Shown: positions 33,346 through 47,500 of the stretch, piece after piece
Position numbering within the stretch: the stretch's first letter is position 1
Layout: every line of letters starts with the position of its first letter
NCBI GenBank assembly: GCA_031841125.1
Contig: CM063112.1
Coordinates: 30,282,603 to 30,346,602, forward strand
Direction: 5' to 3'
Length of the DNA: 64,000 nucleotides
Source of the DNA: Acanthococcus lagerstroemiae
Lineage: Eukaryota > Arthropoda > Insecta > Hemiptera > Eriococcidae
Notes under the pieces: model-generated
Databases searched by the model: none
The model's input: only the letters and a program-made list of their open reading frames with translations
Told to the model about the DNA's origin: nothing
Position numbers and translations under genes: made by a program

Positions 33346-34014
33346 CGTCATTAAATTGTTATTTCACACCTGCATTTGGTTATAACGATTAATTAAGCAG
33401 TGCACAAGAAAAAATAAAAAAACATCAATCATGTCAAAATGGTCTATTGCACAATTACTACATTGTCGAATAAACTGAACTTGGAAAATATTAGACACCG
33501 TGATTATTAATTCTAATAATTATAAATTAGCGCCATAACTGCTTACATTTAATGTTTCCAACTCGTATTACTCTTAATACTAAATTACTTGCTAATAACA
33601 ACTGAATGACTGGCTAGAATAACAGTAATGTCTATATTTTATCCATACAGAAAAATTGCCCATTCTAGCGAGCCATTCTTTTGTACTACTGCGGATGAAA
33701 AGTGTGCCAAAAACATAATTTCACAGGAGAGCGAGAAGAAATTTTTTTTAATGTAGTATAACTAGTTTTATCAATTAGCAAATATGAAAACAAATGCTGA
33801 CTATCCAATCACTTATTTCTATTGGATAGACATTGGTGATCAACATAGTTCTCTATAGAACTCAATTTCGAAAATTCTGGCATTTTCAGTTTTCATCTGC
33901 AACAGTACAGTTATTTATAGGTTTAGGTGTTCTACTTTGCTATTACATAGCGAAAAATGGGACTTCGGGCTTAACGATACGTTAGTGTAGATGTGAACTT
34001 TTTAGCTGTGTCCA
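33346..34014. other. No gene recognised
   Basis: AT-rich DNA with no supported frame, repeat or RNA gene. Confidence 0.5.
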
Positions 34015-34385
34015 GTGGATGCTGAGACTCAGCTATGGAAGAAAACGAGTAACGTGTCGATGAAGCCGAAATCAGCATTTGCTCGGGCTACTAGTATCAA
34101 ATTTTTAAAACCAAGCAAAACGTCGCTGAAATGTCACACCACCGCTGCGATAGTTGAGCTACGCGGTCAAACTGTTCAATTTTGCTCACAAGCGATATTT
34201 TTTGTAAATCGGATCAGTTTCGTCTTTTTCGTTTTAATCATGAATGTACTGATGGCTGAGAGCGAGAAATGGTTAGATCGCATTTCATTTAGCATAGTCT
34301 GCCACTCTGTTGTATATAAAGCTCAGTGTAAGAAGCAGCAATAAACTATGCCAACCTAAATGCAACTTGACCACTTCTTACACCA
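34015..34385 (+). promoter_or_regulatory. TATA box and polyadenylation signal in close order; possible solo LTR
   Basis: A TATA-like box (TGTATATAAAGC, 34311-34322) is followed after 18 bases by AATAAA (34340-34345). The compact order TATA box then poly(A) signal is typical of the U3-R part of an insect LTR. An open frame (34015-34344, 109 residues) overlaps it and has no recognised domain. The LTR ends and target duplication were not found, so a cellular promoter remains possible. Confidence 0.3.
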
Positions 34386-35465
34386 AGCACGACCAGTACT
34401 CTTCAGGAATAATGCCGAGGTCCATTATAAAACTTGCTTACAAACTAACTGAATATCTCGATAAGGAGCCCTGAAGTATATAAACAAATATTTAGAAGCC
34501 TTTAACGCTCGTCCCTCTACACACAGCGTAGAACGCCGCACCTTATAACCACCATACATGCAAATAAAATTAGGTACCCAACAACAAAAATACGACCTCT
34601 TCTAAATAAAATTACTCGCAGGTTTGTTAACAGTTTTCACAAACTACTAACGATAATTTTGGCGGATTTGTATGATTTACCTCCGACGACAACATAGGAA
34701 TACAATTTTACTTCGTAGAAAGGATTTTCACAGTATGACACATTTCGAAAAGGCTTTTCCTTTCCAAGCATCGGAGGATATCCAAGGAAATTTTAGAAAG
34801 TCTATTAACTGAGTGAAAAGATGAACAAAACCCAATAATAAGAATAATGAAATAGAATAATATCACTCATCATTACAAAAAGGAAAAAAAAGTTATATAA
34901 TCTAGTTCAATGAATACCAATATAGTAAGATAACATCATAACCTAACGAATACAAAAATTATGTACATTTTAAAACACCGTGTAGAAATACACATACTTC
35001 AAAACAAAAGAAAAAGAGCAATTTTGAAAATGATTCAAATTTTAAACCAGATCGATGAAAGATGGCCTTCATTTTCAACCCCGAAAGGAAATACACATAG
35101 GTAATACAATATTGTAAAATGGCAGAAGCGTTTTACCTAAACGTTTTCAAAAATTGAACACCGCTGGAACGATATTGAATAGTTCTACAACAGCATTATT
35201 CAAACGGCTACATAAAAAACGAGAGCAAAAAAATAAAAGGAAAAATACCAATTCAGCCCACGAACTGTATCTTCTGAGGAACAAATTTTCAACAGGGATA
35301 GAAACTGTGTACGAAATTTGTAATGGTAACGATATCCTTTTTTCTACGTTTTGCATGATACATTTTGGCAAAATTACGCGACAAGTAGAAAAAATATAAT
35401 ATTTAGAAAAAGTATCTTATAAATAAACAAAGTTTTAAGTAAAACTACCTGCTAGAAAATTCGAA
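34386..35465. other. OTUD5 3' flank
   Basis: AT-rich DNA downstream of the OTUD5 stop codon on the minus strand. It includes the 3' UTR of that gene, whose end could not be placed. A small inverted frame pair at 35147-35399 has no recognised content. Confidence 0.45.
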
Positions 35466-35593
35466 TTACGTTTCGCAGATGTCTTCGGTTTTATTATCCT
35501 TGTCTTTCTGCCGTCGAAGACTATCCAAATATTCCTCTTGAGACGTAGCCAATACCTGACTGAGGATGCCGAAGTCGTCCCAATCGGTTATCC
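35466..35593 (-). CDS. OTUD5: OTUD5 exon 9, last (residues 432-473)
   Basis: Acceptor TTTGTTTGCAG. Encodes [20 protein letters not shown], then a charged tail and TAA (35466-35468). The segment is the conserved UIM-like end of OTUD5. It lies 10,192 bp from exon 8. Confidence 0.93.
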
Positions 35594-38500
35594 CTGCAAA
35601 CAAAAAGGACCTCGAGTGTAACCTCACGCTTCAGACCAATCGGGAATCGAATAATTCGTAAAATTCACACGCTATCGCGAGTTTGGTGCGATAATAGAAA
35701 TGATTGTTGTCAAAACTACGATTTTAGATAGGTGTTCGAAACGGGTACCATGATTTTCTCACGATATTCCGTCAACATATCCAGTGATTGAATTTCTACT
35801 GCGATGAAATTAGTTTTCCCACTTATTCCTGGCAGCCAAATACTCCCAAGTCCCAACCAGAACGTGGAGAGAGAATCTGGATTGTGGGTAGGAATATACG
35901 AGTCTCTTTCCTCAATGCTTTTCAGAGATATACGTAAAGGTAGACGAGTCCTCGAGGGTGTTGATTATTCTCATTCATTTTCATCGGGCACTCTTTTCTG
36001 TGCGAACATTTTTGCATTTTACTGGCGCCAAGATTCATAGAAAATCGTAGTCGCCTAGAAAAAATGATGAAATAGTAATGACACACATTTGATCCTGCAA
36101 TGCCACACATATTTTGCTACGTACATGCCACTCTTAGTAAGATTCACTAAAATGGTATTTTTAAGCATGAAGTGAACGTTAACAGATTCTCTCCAAATCG
36201 TTATTAGGTAATGCTTAGAATCTCTTTACTCTCTTTAGAATATATCAAGTTCGTTGTTCTTTCTCTAACAATTGTCAGGAATGTGCAACTGGTTGGTAAA
36301 TAATTTAAAAAAGCTAAATCACGATTTTTTTTTAAATTTTAAAAACATGGGAACTCCTGAATTTTATTTAGTTAATTTTGATAGAAACTAAAATATTGTG
36401 CGAGACTACAGGTCAAAATAAACCTCTTTACGACATAAAAAGCCATGAGCAAATGAATTACCAATTTCGACTATTATGCCCAAAAAGCTCAGAAACCCAA
36501 TATTTCAGAAGCACGTAAAAAGTTTTTTTGAGGACCCCTGAATTGGGTATATCTGCCCAACGTGTGGCGGTTCGAATGCGTATCATTAACGAGTGTTTTG
36601 TGCCCCAACGTTCAAGGGCATACTGCTGCACATACCGTGCCGGTAAGGTTGCCTATCACGATTTTAGTGAATTTCACTAAGAGTGGCATTTAAGGGTTAA
36701 AAACGTCACAAAATTCAAACCATCCAACAAAATCAGAAACTGAACTCAATTCGACGTCTGGATTTTTCAACAAACTTGAATAAAAAAAAAAAATTCGGCC
36801 AGATCCATAGAAACCTGAAAAATTATTCAACTGTCATAAAAATGATGAAAAAGGCTCAAAATTCTCTAAATTTAACAAAATTGAAAACTGAATTCAATGT
36901 AATATTAGAAGCGACCCGAATACAAAATTTCAGCCGAATTCATAGAAAACTGTTGCCATTTGATTATGGAAAAAAAAAAATCAAAATTTAAAAAATTCGA
37001 TAAAATTGAATAATGAACTCAATTGAATATCAGGGGTTCTTAAACTAATTCAAATACGAAATTTCAGCCGTATTCACGAAAAATCAAGGTAGTCACCTGG
37101 GAAAAACGATCTAGTAATAATAAAAATTTGGAAGAGTCTCAAAATTCAAAAAATCAACAAAATTATAACTGAACTTAATTTAAAGTGCAGATGCTTCAAC
37201 TAATTTGAATAAGCATATTCAGCCAGATTCATAAAAAATTGTAATCATCTTGGGAACATGATCAAAAAGTGATGGTAAAAATGTTCAAGTCACCACGTAT
37301 CAAAAATTTCACAAAATAAACTCGATTTGATAACAGGATTTTTCAACCAACAGGAATACAAAACTTCGCAAGATTCAAGGAAAATATGGTAGTCATTAGG
37401 ACAAATGATCAACAGAGAATTCTAAAAAAATGTCAGAATTAGAAAAATCTTATAAAATTGAAAATTGAACTCAATTATACATCAAGGGGCTGCAACCAAC
37501 TCGAACATGAAAATTCAATCAGATTCGTAAACAATTGTAGTCACCTAAGGGAAATGATCAAAGAGTTATGATAAAAATTTTGACCAGTTGAATTTCAAAA
37601 GATTTAAAAAGGATATCAGGAGTCCACAATCAACTGATAAAAATTGTCATCACCTAGGGAACATGATCAAAGAGTTATAACAGTCTCAAAATTCCAAAAA
37701 TTTAACAAAATTGAAAATCAACTTGACATCAGAATTCTTCAATCAATTCGAATACAAAATTTCAGCTAGATTCATACAGAAAATTGTAGTCACCTAAATA
37801 AATTATCAAAGGAATTTCAAAAAAATTCAAAACGTAGCCCAAATTTATGAAAAATTGTAGAAAATTTTAAAAAAGCAATATCAAAATCTAAAAATTCTGA
37901 CAAAAAATGTTTAAATGGAGAAAATTTGAAACCTGAAACGGATTCGATATTTGGATCCAAAGAACTTTTTCAGGCGCCGTATCCGATGCCGTATGTTGGC
38001 GGTCGCGGTTTCTGACTCGCCGCTTTGCTTGGTAGGGTCAGTAGGGGTAGTTTGCCGTTGATTCCCCCGCGGTTTTGAATTAGAGTTTTCCTTTTCGGTG
38101 CCGAAGATGTGCAGCCGCAGTTCCCTTACTAGCCACGTGTTTCACAGTGTTCCGTAAGCTGTCCACGACATGCACACGCACAGTACCAATCTTTCTGATC
38201 TGGTGGTAACTGCGACTGTAATTCCTTGTTCGTATGAACTGGCGGGGGTTACCGGACGCTCTACGTTTCCACCTCGATAGATACTGTAGTCGCTGTGTTC
38301 ACTAGGATGTTCGTGGGGGTATATTCGAATATCACTAACTTTCCGTCATTAATTGGACTCGAACCCCAAACGCAAGCACTGTGAAGCAGGCACGTTACTA
38401 CTTGGCGACACAGTGACTTCTACAAAACTAGCATACGTGGCAGTAAAGCCCTACACACAGGAGAGTATAATGGGTCGCCATTTTGGCGCACACCGAGCCC

Positions 38501-41500
38501 GTGGGTGCCGAATCCGACTATGCGAAGCGTACCGCGTAGTCAATTCGGTATCGACGGGCGCGGTGTGAGCCAAAATGGTGAGCCATTATACTTGGGTGTG
38601 TAGGGTTCTAGTGGCAGTGCGAAAAATAAGGTCCCACTTCGTCGATCTTAGTTTTTGAGATCTGACGATTTTTTTGAATCAAGATTAGGTATGTCGAAAC
38701 CGGAATTCGTGATAATTTCGGTAGAATAAACCCTCCTCTTTAGAATGGCATCCAGTGGCGTAGCCAGGAGAGGGGGATCAGGGCAATGACCCCCCCCCCC
38801 CGCCATTGAGATGAGAATTTCTTATATGATGGCAGTATCACAGTAAATACGCGAAATGAAATTTAAATTCAGATGCATAATTGAAGTTGAAAGTCAATGT
38901 AAAAACATACAGTTCATATTAAGTGTACCCCCCCCCCCCAAAAAAAAATAATAATAATAATAATAATAATAATTGCTGATCTCCCCTTTGGAAAATCCTG
39001 GCTACTTCACTGATGGCATTGTCCGTTTTTTTCTGTCTTTCTTCGTCCGTTCAGTACAGATGAAAACGTGAACTCACTTCCTCTCTGTTTTCCCCCACCC
39101 AACTCAGTTTTGCTATCATTAGAAATTAAACTCTTTCATTTCGTATTAATTTTCAGAAAGGGTCCCACTTTGTGAACGAAATTCTTTGTAAAATTTCTGA
39201 CAAAATGAGACCTCGCAGAGCTCTCCAGTAATTTTTCGTTTTTTGAACTTTTTTTTTGCCTTTTCCTAAAAAACTATCATTTTGAAATCTTAATTTTAAA
39301 TAGCCATATCCCGGCGAATGTTTGAGCTAAAGAGCTCAGCAGTCTCATTTTGTCAGAAATTTTGTTTATTATATGCTAGTACTCCTAACTCCACATCGAC
39401 AAAGTGGGACTTTATTCCCTACGTTGCCACCATGGAAATTCAGGAAAATTTGTTTGAAAATACAGGTAAAGATTAGTTTTAATCAACATCAACTTCGGAT
39501 TTTGATACCTTAGACCAAGTCGCATTTAAAATCTGATATAATATTCAAGATCAATGATACTGGAATCACCGATTTTGATTGAAATTGAATTGAAATTGAA
39601 ATGGTGTATTTCGTTGCCAACTGAGCTAGGCTCGTGTTTAGCAACGGCACTAAATTACATTATTTTTCCTTCTTTTTTTCTTCCTACAATTCCTTTAGTT
39701 AGTGCACTACTTACTCTTTACAATAGTTACACATATTGCGGTTGTTATTAGTCGGACTGTATGCTGCGCTGTTTTTTGTTTTTGTAATTAGTAGTTGTAT
39801 TAGTAACTGCATTTCGTATCAAAGTTTTGTAAGTTCTGTTGTTAGTTTGTATTATTTTTTTCCTATTCTGCTGATCAGTTTGTTAAAGTTTTGAGTCCAG
39901 TGTAAATTCTGTTTTTTTACCGATGTTAGTTTTTATTTTTGGTAATGTTACTGTAAATTGTGTGTTCCTCGTCAGTCTAGTGTTAGTTTTGCTGTATTTC
40001 TTAGTAAATTATGTTTTTTCACGTATTTTATTGCACTTATTTCATGTAGTTTTTCCAAAGTTAGCGCCTTTGTTTCCTCAAAAAGTTGTACTGAGCTAAA
40101 TCTTTTTGGTTTTTTGTAAAGTATTTTCAAGAATTTTTTTTGGTTAACTGTAACTGGTTTTAAATTAGTTTTATAGGCTGCCCCCCAGCTTGATATTCCG
40201 TACTGTATTTTTGATTGCACTATCGCTGTGTAAAGAATGCGCTTTACTTCTTGAGAGATTATGTTCCTGAATTGAATTGCAATAAAAATAGACTTTAATA
40301 GTTTTTTTTGCTAAATATTTGCCTTGCTGTTTCCAATTTAGATTTTTATCTATTATTATCCCTAAATATTTCATAGAGTCGACGGTATTTATTTTCTGCA
40401 ATTATTGTTTAATTGTAACATTATCATTTCTATTACACTGATTTGTATGTACGTTAATATCTACTTCCTCGTTATTTTTCTTATTTTTTAGTGCAAATTG
40501 TACTGATTTAGTTTTTTTTTTTTTGGTTCAGTATCAGTTCATTATCATTCAGCCAGGTTATTACTTTTCTAATATCTTTTGGGCTTTTCCCTTGTTTCTT
40601 CCCAGCTATCTCCTTTTTCTATTATGACGGTGTCATCTGCATATGAAATTATTTCTCCCTCTATGTTAACTTCAGTCAAGTCATTAATATAAATTATGAA
40701 GAGTAACGGTGACAAGGCAGAACCTTGTGGCGTGCCTCCTTTTAGTGTGAGGATCTCGCTTTCTGTTGTTCCTATTCTTACTTTTTGTTTCCTATTTTCC
40801 AGGTATGAGGTGACCCAACTTAGTACTTTGCCCTCACAGCCTGCCCTTTCAATTTTTCCAATTAGTTTTTGATGATTCACTAGATCAAATGCTTTAGAAA
40901 GGTCTTGAAAGATCGCTAGACATTTTTTGTTTTCATCTAAATATGTGGATATTTTGATGTGCAGGTTATTGATAGCTTCTTCTGTTCCCATATTATTCCT
41001 GAATCCCAATTGATTGTTTGAAAAGAATTTGTTTTTTTCCAAAAATTTATTTAGTTGAAATTTTACTGCCTTCTCTAATATTTTTGAGGCTGTTGAAAGT
41101 AGTGAAATTGGTCTGTAGTTGTTTACGTCTTGAGTATCGCCTTCTTTGTAAATTGGTCTTAGAATGGCTAATTTATTTGTTACATTTCTCAAGCCAAGTC
41201 AATTTCGTTCACTCTATGGACACAATTTAGCCCCGCTCCGCTTCAGGAAAACCCGAATTTTTAGTCAATTGTGACAGACGTAATAAGATCCGGAAGCTGT
41301 TCTCGAGAGAATTTTCATTGGGGTCCACTGTAGTTTTCCGTCCTCCACGGGAGATGCTGCTGGCCAGTAGTCTATCTGTTCACCTTTCTGTCTTCTTTGC
41401 TGTCTTGCCAGCAGCTTATTTGTTCACCTTTCTCTCTTTTTTGTCATCTAACCGCTTGATTACCAATAGAACTAGGTATAAGGTAACATATCGGTCAGTG

Positions 41501-44500
41501 CGGTTTTTCAGGTGGGCAACCCATTTAGCACACGCTTTTTCAAGAGAGCGAAGAGCGACTAGGTTTACAGCACACTGAGAATAACACAAAAAATTATAGC
41601 AGAAGGGGCGGTTTCTTTTTACCTTCCCCAATATGGTAAGAAATAAGGGAAGAGTCAACTATGACTTAGAACAGGGTAGCCGTAAATTCAGTTTTTGTTT
41701 TTGACTTTTCAATTCAAAAACAGTTTATATATCTCTCAAATACTCGCATTTTAATACAATCAAAGTAAACGCTTTACTTGAAGATAGATGCCTGCGGGTG
41801 GATGGAACAGGGGCAGAGGTTACATTGGAAATCACCTCTCGCAAGCTGGAAATCGCGTCAATCCAACGAATAGCGCGCTGTAACATGTGTCACCATCCAT
41901 CGCTAACTCCACTAACACCACTAATAATAATAATTCCCCTAAAAAATTACACTTTCGGAACAAAAATAAGGAAATCAAAATTTTAAAAAAACTTCTGGCG
42001 AATTATTGTTCCAATCCGGTTAGTGGACACGGTGGGACATGATGCTCGCAAAACCCCGTCACCTAAACTCTATGCCCTAAATGAAAAAAATGTTTAAAAC
42101 AAATTTTGGGAACTACAAACTCTTTTTCAACTGCCAGGGCTTAGCCAATGAGGAACGACTTTTGGACTTGGAAAATGCTCTAAAAAAGATAAAATTTGAC
42201 GTGTTAGGACTCGTTGGAATAAACAGAAAAGGAGAGTTTCTTCAAAAACGGAACAATGGAAATCTATTCTACTTTTATGGAGAAACATTAGGGTATAGAA
42301 AAGCAGGCTTTTATAATAACAAAAGTATTGTCAAACGTATCGTCGAAGTGAAAGGGATCTCGGAGATGACTGCAGTCCTTAAACTTAAAGCAGACTCAAA
42401 AAACAAAGTCACATTCATACAGGTGTACGCTCCCACCCAGGACGCCAGTCAAGACGAAACTGATAGATTCTATCAATAGTTAAATGAAACAGAGCAAAAA
42501 GGAGATTGAACCGCAATAGTAATGGGCGACCTCAACGCCAAGGTGAGCTCTAACAGGGACAGAAATTTATGTTTGGGGCAATTTACATTAGAGGTGACTA
42601 ATAAAAACGGTGACAAATTGATAGAATTTGCGGATCAAAATAATTTAAAAATTGCTGCAACCTTTTTTAATAAAAAACCCTCAAGAAAGTGGACCTGGGA
42701 CCTCCCAATGGCCACACCAAAAATGAAATCGACCACTTCCTTACAAAAGATACATAACATAAAAAAACATGGAAATTATTAATAGCTTTGGCTTCTCCTT
42801 GGACCACAGGGTAGGTAAGGTCATTGTTAGACTGCCTGCAAACCTACAGTTGCACAATCAAAATTCTAAGACTTTAAAGACCAAATTGATAATCCCAGCC
42901 CATAAATACAGGGAAGCAAACGAAATTTTAGCCAATGAATTGACAAAGGAAAACTTTACGAATAATAAACAAGCCCAAAATGTGTACAACACCTTGGAAG
43001 AAGCCATTAAGCACACTATAAAGAAGGTAGGAATTAGGAGACCTATCCTAAAACCTGATGACACACTCTCAGAAAACACAAAAAAGCTTTTAGAAATAAG
43101 AGAAACGTTGAATAAAAAAAAACACAGGAAACTAATATTGAAAGAATCGAACTTAGTAAAGTAAGAAAATTAGTAAGGACAGAAATCCGCCATGATGTGA
43201 AAAAATTCGATACTTCTTTAGTTGAGAATATAATCAGTTTAAACGGTTCCACAAAATTAGCTAAAAAAACACACACACAAAGAGAGTCCCCTATGTTTAT
43301 AGAATTGAGAAATGAGCATGGCGTACTAAAATATGGAAGAGAAGAGATTTCGGAAATTGCTACTAAATTAAAAAAAAAAAACCTACACGCCGAAGACAAC
43401 AACGAAAAGCCAGCGGAGTGAAGAAGCAGGTGCGTAGAGATGGAACCTTTACACCCCCCCCCCCCATTCAAGGTAGAAGTGGACATGGCTATAAAGGAAT
43501 TAATAAGAAATAAGGCCCGGCCAGACGACTGACATTGAAAACGAGACAATCAAAATTTTATCAGAAACTTTAACCGAACCCCTAACAAAAATTGTAAACA
43601 AAATTCTAGAATTAAGAACTGTTTGATGCAGCTCTCCATTTCTCCCTATCTTGTGCAAGTTCTTTCATTTCATAATAAAACCTACATATCACATCCTTAA
43701 CTTACATATTACATCCTTGATTATCTGCTGAACATACTGGAATCTTTGTCGACCAGCTTACACCATCACAATGGAATATTTTAGAAATAATTTTATTACA
43801 TAAAAAAGGCGACCGGGCGAAAGTCAGCAACTACAGACCGATAAGTTTTATCATCGAACGTGGAAAAGCTGTTCATGAAAATTTTTGGAAAACTGATTTA
43901 CAACATTTTGGACTCACAAGAACCGATAGAACAAGGGGGTTTAGGAAAAATTATACGACAACAGACCACATCCAATCCCTCAACCAAATAATAGAAAAAT
44001 TTAGAGAATTCAACATAGAAGTTTGGCTTCTATTCCTAGACTTTGATAAAGCATTCGATTCGGTATACCACAATAAACTTTGGGAGGCCATGGCAGCGCA
44101 GGAAATACATGAAGGGATAATTGAAATTTTGTCTAACATGTACAGCAAATCATCGGCATACACGTATGTAAAAACATATATAAAAGGGGATCGTTTCCCT
44201 ATCCAGAGAGGGGTAAAGTAAGGGGACCCGCTCCATCTTCAAATCTGTTTTACTGCATTCTCGAACAAATCTTTAGAAACTTAAACTGGGAAAAATAAGG
44301 AATTAAAAATTTTGAGGAAAGTAATAAATAATTTAAGATTTGCTGATGACATAGTACTTGCGGCAAACAGTTTTGATGAAATGTTGAAAATGGTAAAAGA
44401 TCTGAAAATCCATGGCGATGCTTTCGGTCTATCCATGAACTTATCGAAAACCAAATTCATGTCCAACAGTTGGGGCCAAAACGAATTCTGGCTAAATGGG

Positions 44501-47500
44501 GAAAAACTCAAAATTTAACCTCAACATAGAAGGCATTATAAAAGAAAGGGTCGCTAACGGTTGGAAGGCATTCTGGCAAAACAAATCCGTATTAAAAAGC
44601 AAAATGAAACTGAAAATCTTAGAGAGTTGTGTGCTCCCTGTACTAACATACGAGTATGGCGCTCAAACATGGTCCCTTACCAAAAGCCAAGTGCAACGGT
44701 TAATAAAAACACATAATTCTATGCTAAGAAGCATTCTGGGCTTTCGACCAAAGATAGAATTAAAATCAAAAATATCCAAAAACTGACTGGGTCTAAAAGC
44801 GTTGACTACAAAATTAGAAAACTTGAAATTCAACTATGCAGGCATATGTCCAGGGGTAACTCGGATAAATGGAATATCAAATGCACACTCTGGGACCTGC
44901 GGGACCACAAAAGGAACAGAGGTCGCCCAGCTATGAGGTGGATAGATGAAAGACTAAAATATCTTGGACCCTGTTGGCCAGCCTGGGCAAAGGTGACGGA
45001 GACATATGCCCTACGGCGGGCGGAGTAGGTGGTGGCTTAGGTACATGCGATACAAAGTAGTGTATGCTCATGTTTCACCTACTCAATGTCAAATAAATTT
45101 AAGATAAATACCGTTCAACAGTCGAACTCCAGCAGTAATAAACACGTGAACTTCAGTTCTACGTATCATTTTTTACATCACTTTACGGCACCGTACAATA
45201 TTTGTAAAATATTCTGAAGTGCCTTAAAGTCGCACAATATTTTACAATAATTATCCAATAAAAGTTTTCATCTCGAAACAATCTCGCCACACTAATTGCA
45301 TCAATGTCTAAAAACTTCCTACCATATTTGCACCCGACAATGGTCCTCAAGGTGAAACGTAAGTTCCCGAAAGTGATTCGTAAAGAAATTACATTTCAGT
45401 CTCGGCATACTCCGTAAATATTGACACGTTTCTATAAATAACATGAAAGTCCCATTGTGAGGCATTTCTTCCATGTTTTCCGAATTATTTCCATCATAAT
45501 TTCAAGATTCTGAATACTGCATGACTGTTTACAAAAAAAAAGGTGTCCTTCAATGTGTGAACACGTCTACAGCAAAATATTTCACTATTTCCTCGCCAGT
45601 GATCGTTCTACTGTAACTGGGTTCACCTCTTACAATATTCTCCACTTTCGCACTGAGTACCGTCAAGACAACCACAGAAATACTCAAATGTCACGTGTTA
45701 ATCCGAACGGCGCTTGTTCATCGCCAATCGTTCAGAGTTTGTTGGAAAGTTCACAACCAACTTCTCTCACACTGTCACCACGTACCGAAACATTCTGGCG
45801 GAAATTCGTTTAAAAACGTGGCATGCTCGTTTATGTGAAAATCGTTAGTGGAACACGACTGGACTGCCTGCGGTACTGCTACACTGGTATGCGGTTTAGA
45901 CGACCCACTCGCTTCTGAGCAATCGTAAGTCTTCGGCGGACTGGTGACGGTGGACGAGGAGCTGGCACGCATTGGCGACGTTGAATTCGTCTGCGTAACA
46001 AACGATACCCAAGTAGAGAACGTGATTCATGATACTGCAAGTAATTCTCGCATAATTGACAAAAAACTTACCATGTTACGTTTATGTCGTTCATTATCCT
46101 TGAACCACTGCAGGTAGCTTTCGCGAGCCACCTGCTCCTCGATCAACTCGTTGGTCGCTTCCCAGTCAGTAGCTCGCAGTTTGTCTTCCAACATCGTCTG
46201 TAAGATGAAACATCGAGGGTCAAGACATTTGGAGAAAGAATAACGAGCCTGCAGAGGATGTCCACTGCAAAAGCTTTTTAGTTCTCTCTTACCTGTTCAA
46301 TCTGTAACTCTTCGCTCTGTCGAATAGCATCTCTCATTAAATTTCGGTCAGCGGAGCCCGGAGAAAAATTAGGTAATCCGAGCCCAACGCCGATGGTAGC
46401 CTTATGAGGATCCACGATACTGTTGTAGTGACTGCCACGTTGATAAGAGAGACGAATTGGTTCATTCGCATTTTCACTCGAATTGTGACATTGAAAGATG
46501 TTAATCGGATCTGGTAGATATTACAAAAGTTAGATATGGGTAGATCAGGATAAATACTTGCGAGCTTTGTTATTTTACCACGTCATGACCACATTACTAG
46601 ATAGATTTGACCCATTGCACGCTTCGACTTCCAATTATCTGCCAACGGGTCTTTCTTACTAGCTGGTTGGCTGTAGATCTCGTGAATTCTCGAGTTTCCT
46701 GGTAAGGAGATAAATGTTTTTGTCGAGAGCAGAAGATCTTGGTTTTTGGATCAATGATCACGACTTTCAGCTTGTTTGTTTTCCGAGACGAGTGGAAAGA
46801 GTTCACAAGCAGAAAGACAAGATAAAGGGATAAGAGAGATGGAGGACAGACAGCGGAGCAGACAGACAGATGATGAACGTACAGAAGAACAAAGATGTAA
46901 CAACCACTCAGTCGGAAACTTGTAATTATGACTCTTTAAAATTTGGTTTCGACTCATTAAGATTGACTGAAGATTTACTAGTAACTGTTAGGGAACACGA
47001 TAATACTACGTTGACTCTTTTGAGATAGTTAGATCCTTCAAAACTTGGTAAAGGTTTATTGTCTGAATCAAAATAACAGCCTCAAGTTCTGAAAAGTCTT
47101 TATATGTCTCAACACAGTGCCAGCAATCTAACCCATGTGCATTTTAAAGTTTTGGAAGGTCTTAGCAAAGTCCTAACGCACTCAAACAAAGTCTTAAGGA
47201 ATCTAACAGAATCATCGATTCAAGATAATCTAACCACAGCTTTCGAGTTGGTCTTAGCCAACAATTTGCTGTAAGTTTCAGTGAGTCTTAATGAATCTAT
47301 TCATCCAAGTTCAACAGAGTTCTAAAGCGTCTGAATAGATTCTGATTAAGATTTCACAGAGTTTAACTAAACGAACCATATTCTTTTTGTTCATCAACTT
47401 GAACCTAATAAGAATCCGTATTGTTCATGAAGAATAATCCGATTCGTCACATAACCTATACAAATTCGCAGAGTTGAAAAACTCTTGGATCTCGGCTTAC

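Noticed and set aside
21838..45110. Any of the LINE copies as an active retrotransposon
   Set aside because: Every copy has multiple frameshifts or stops, and several lack the endonuclease or 5' end.
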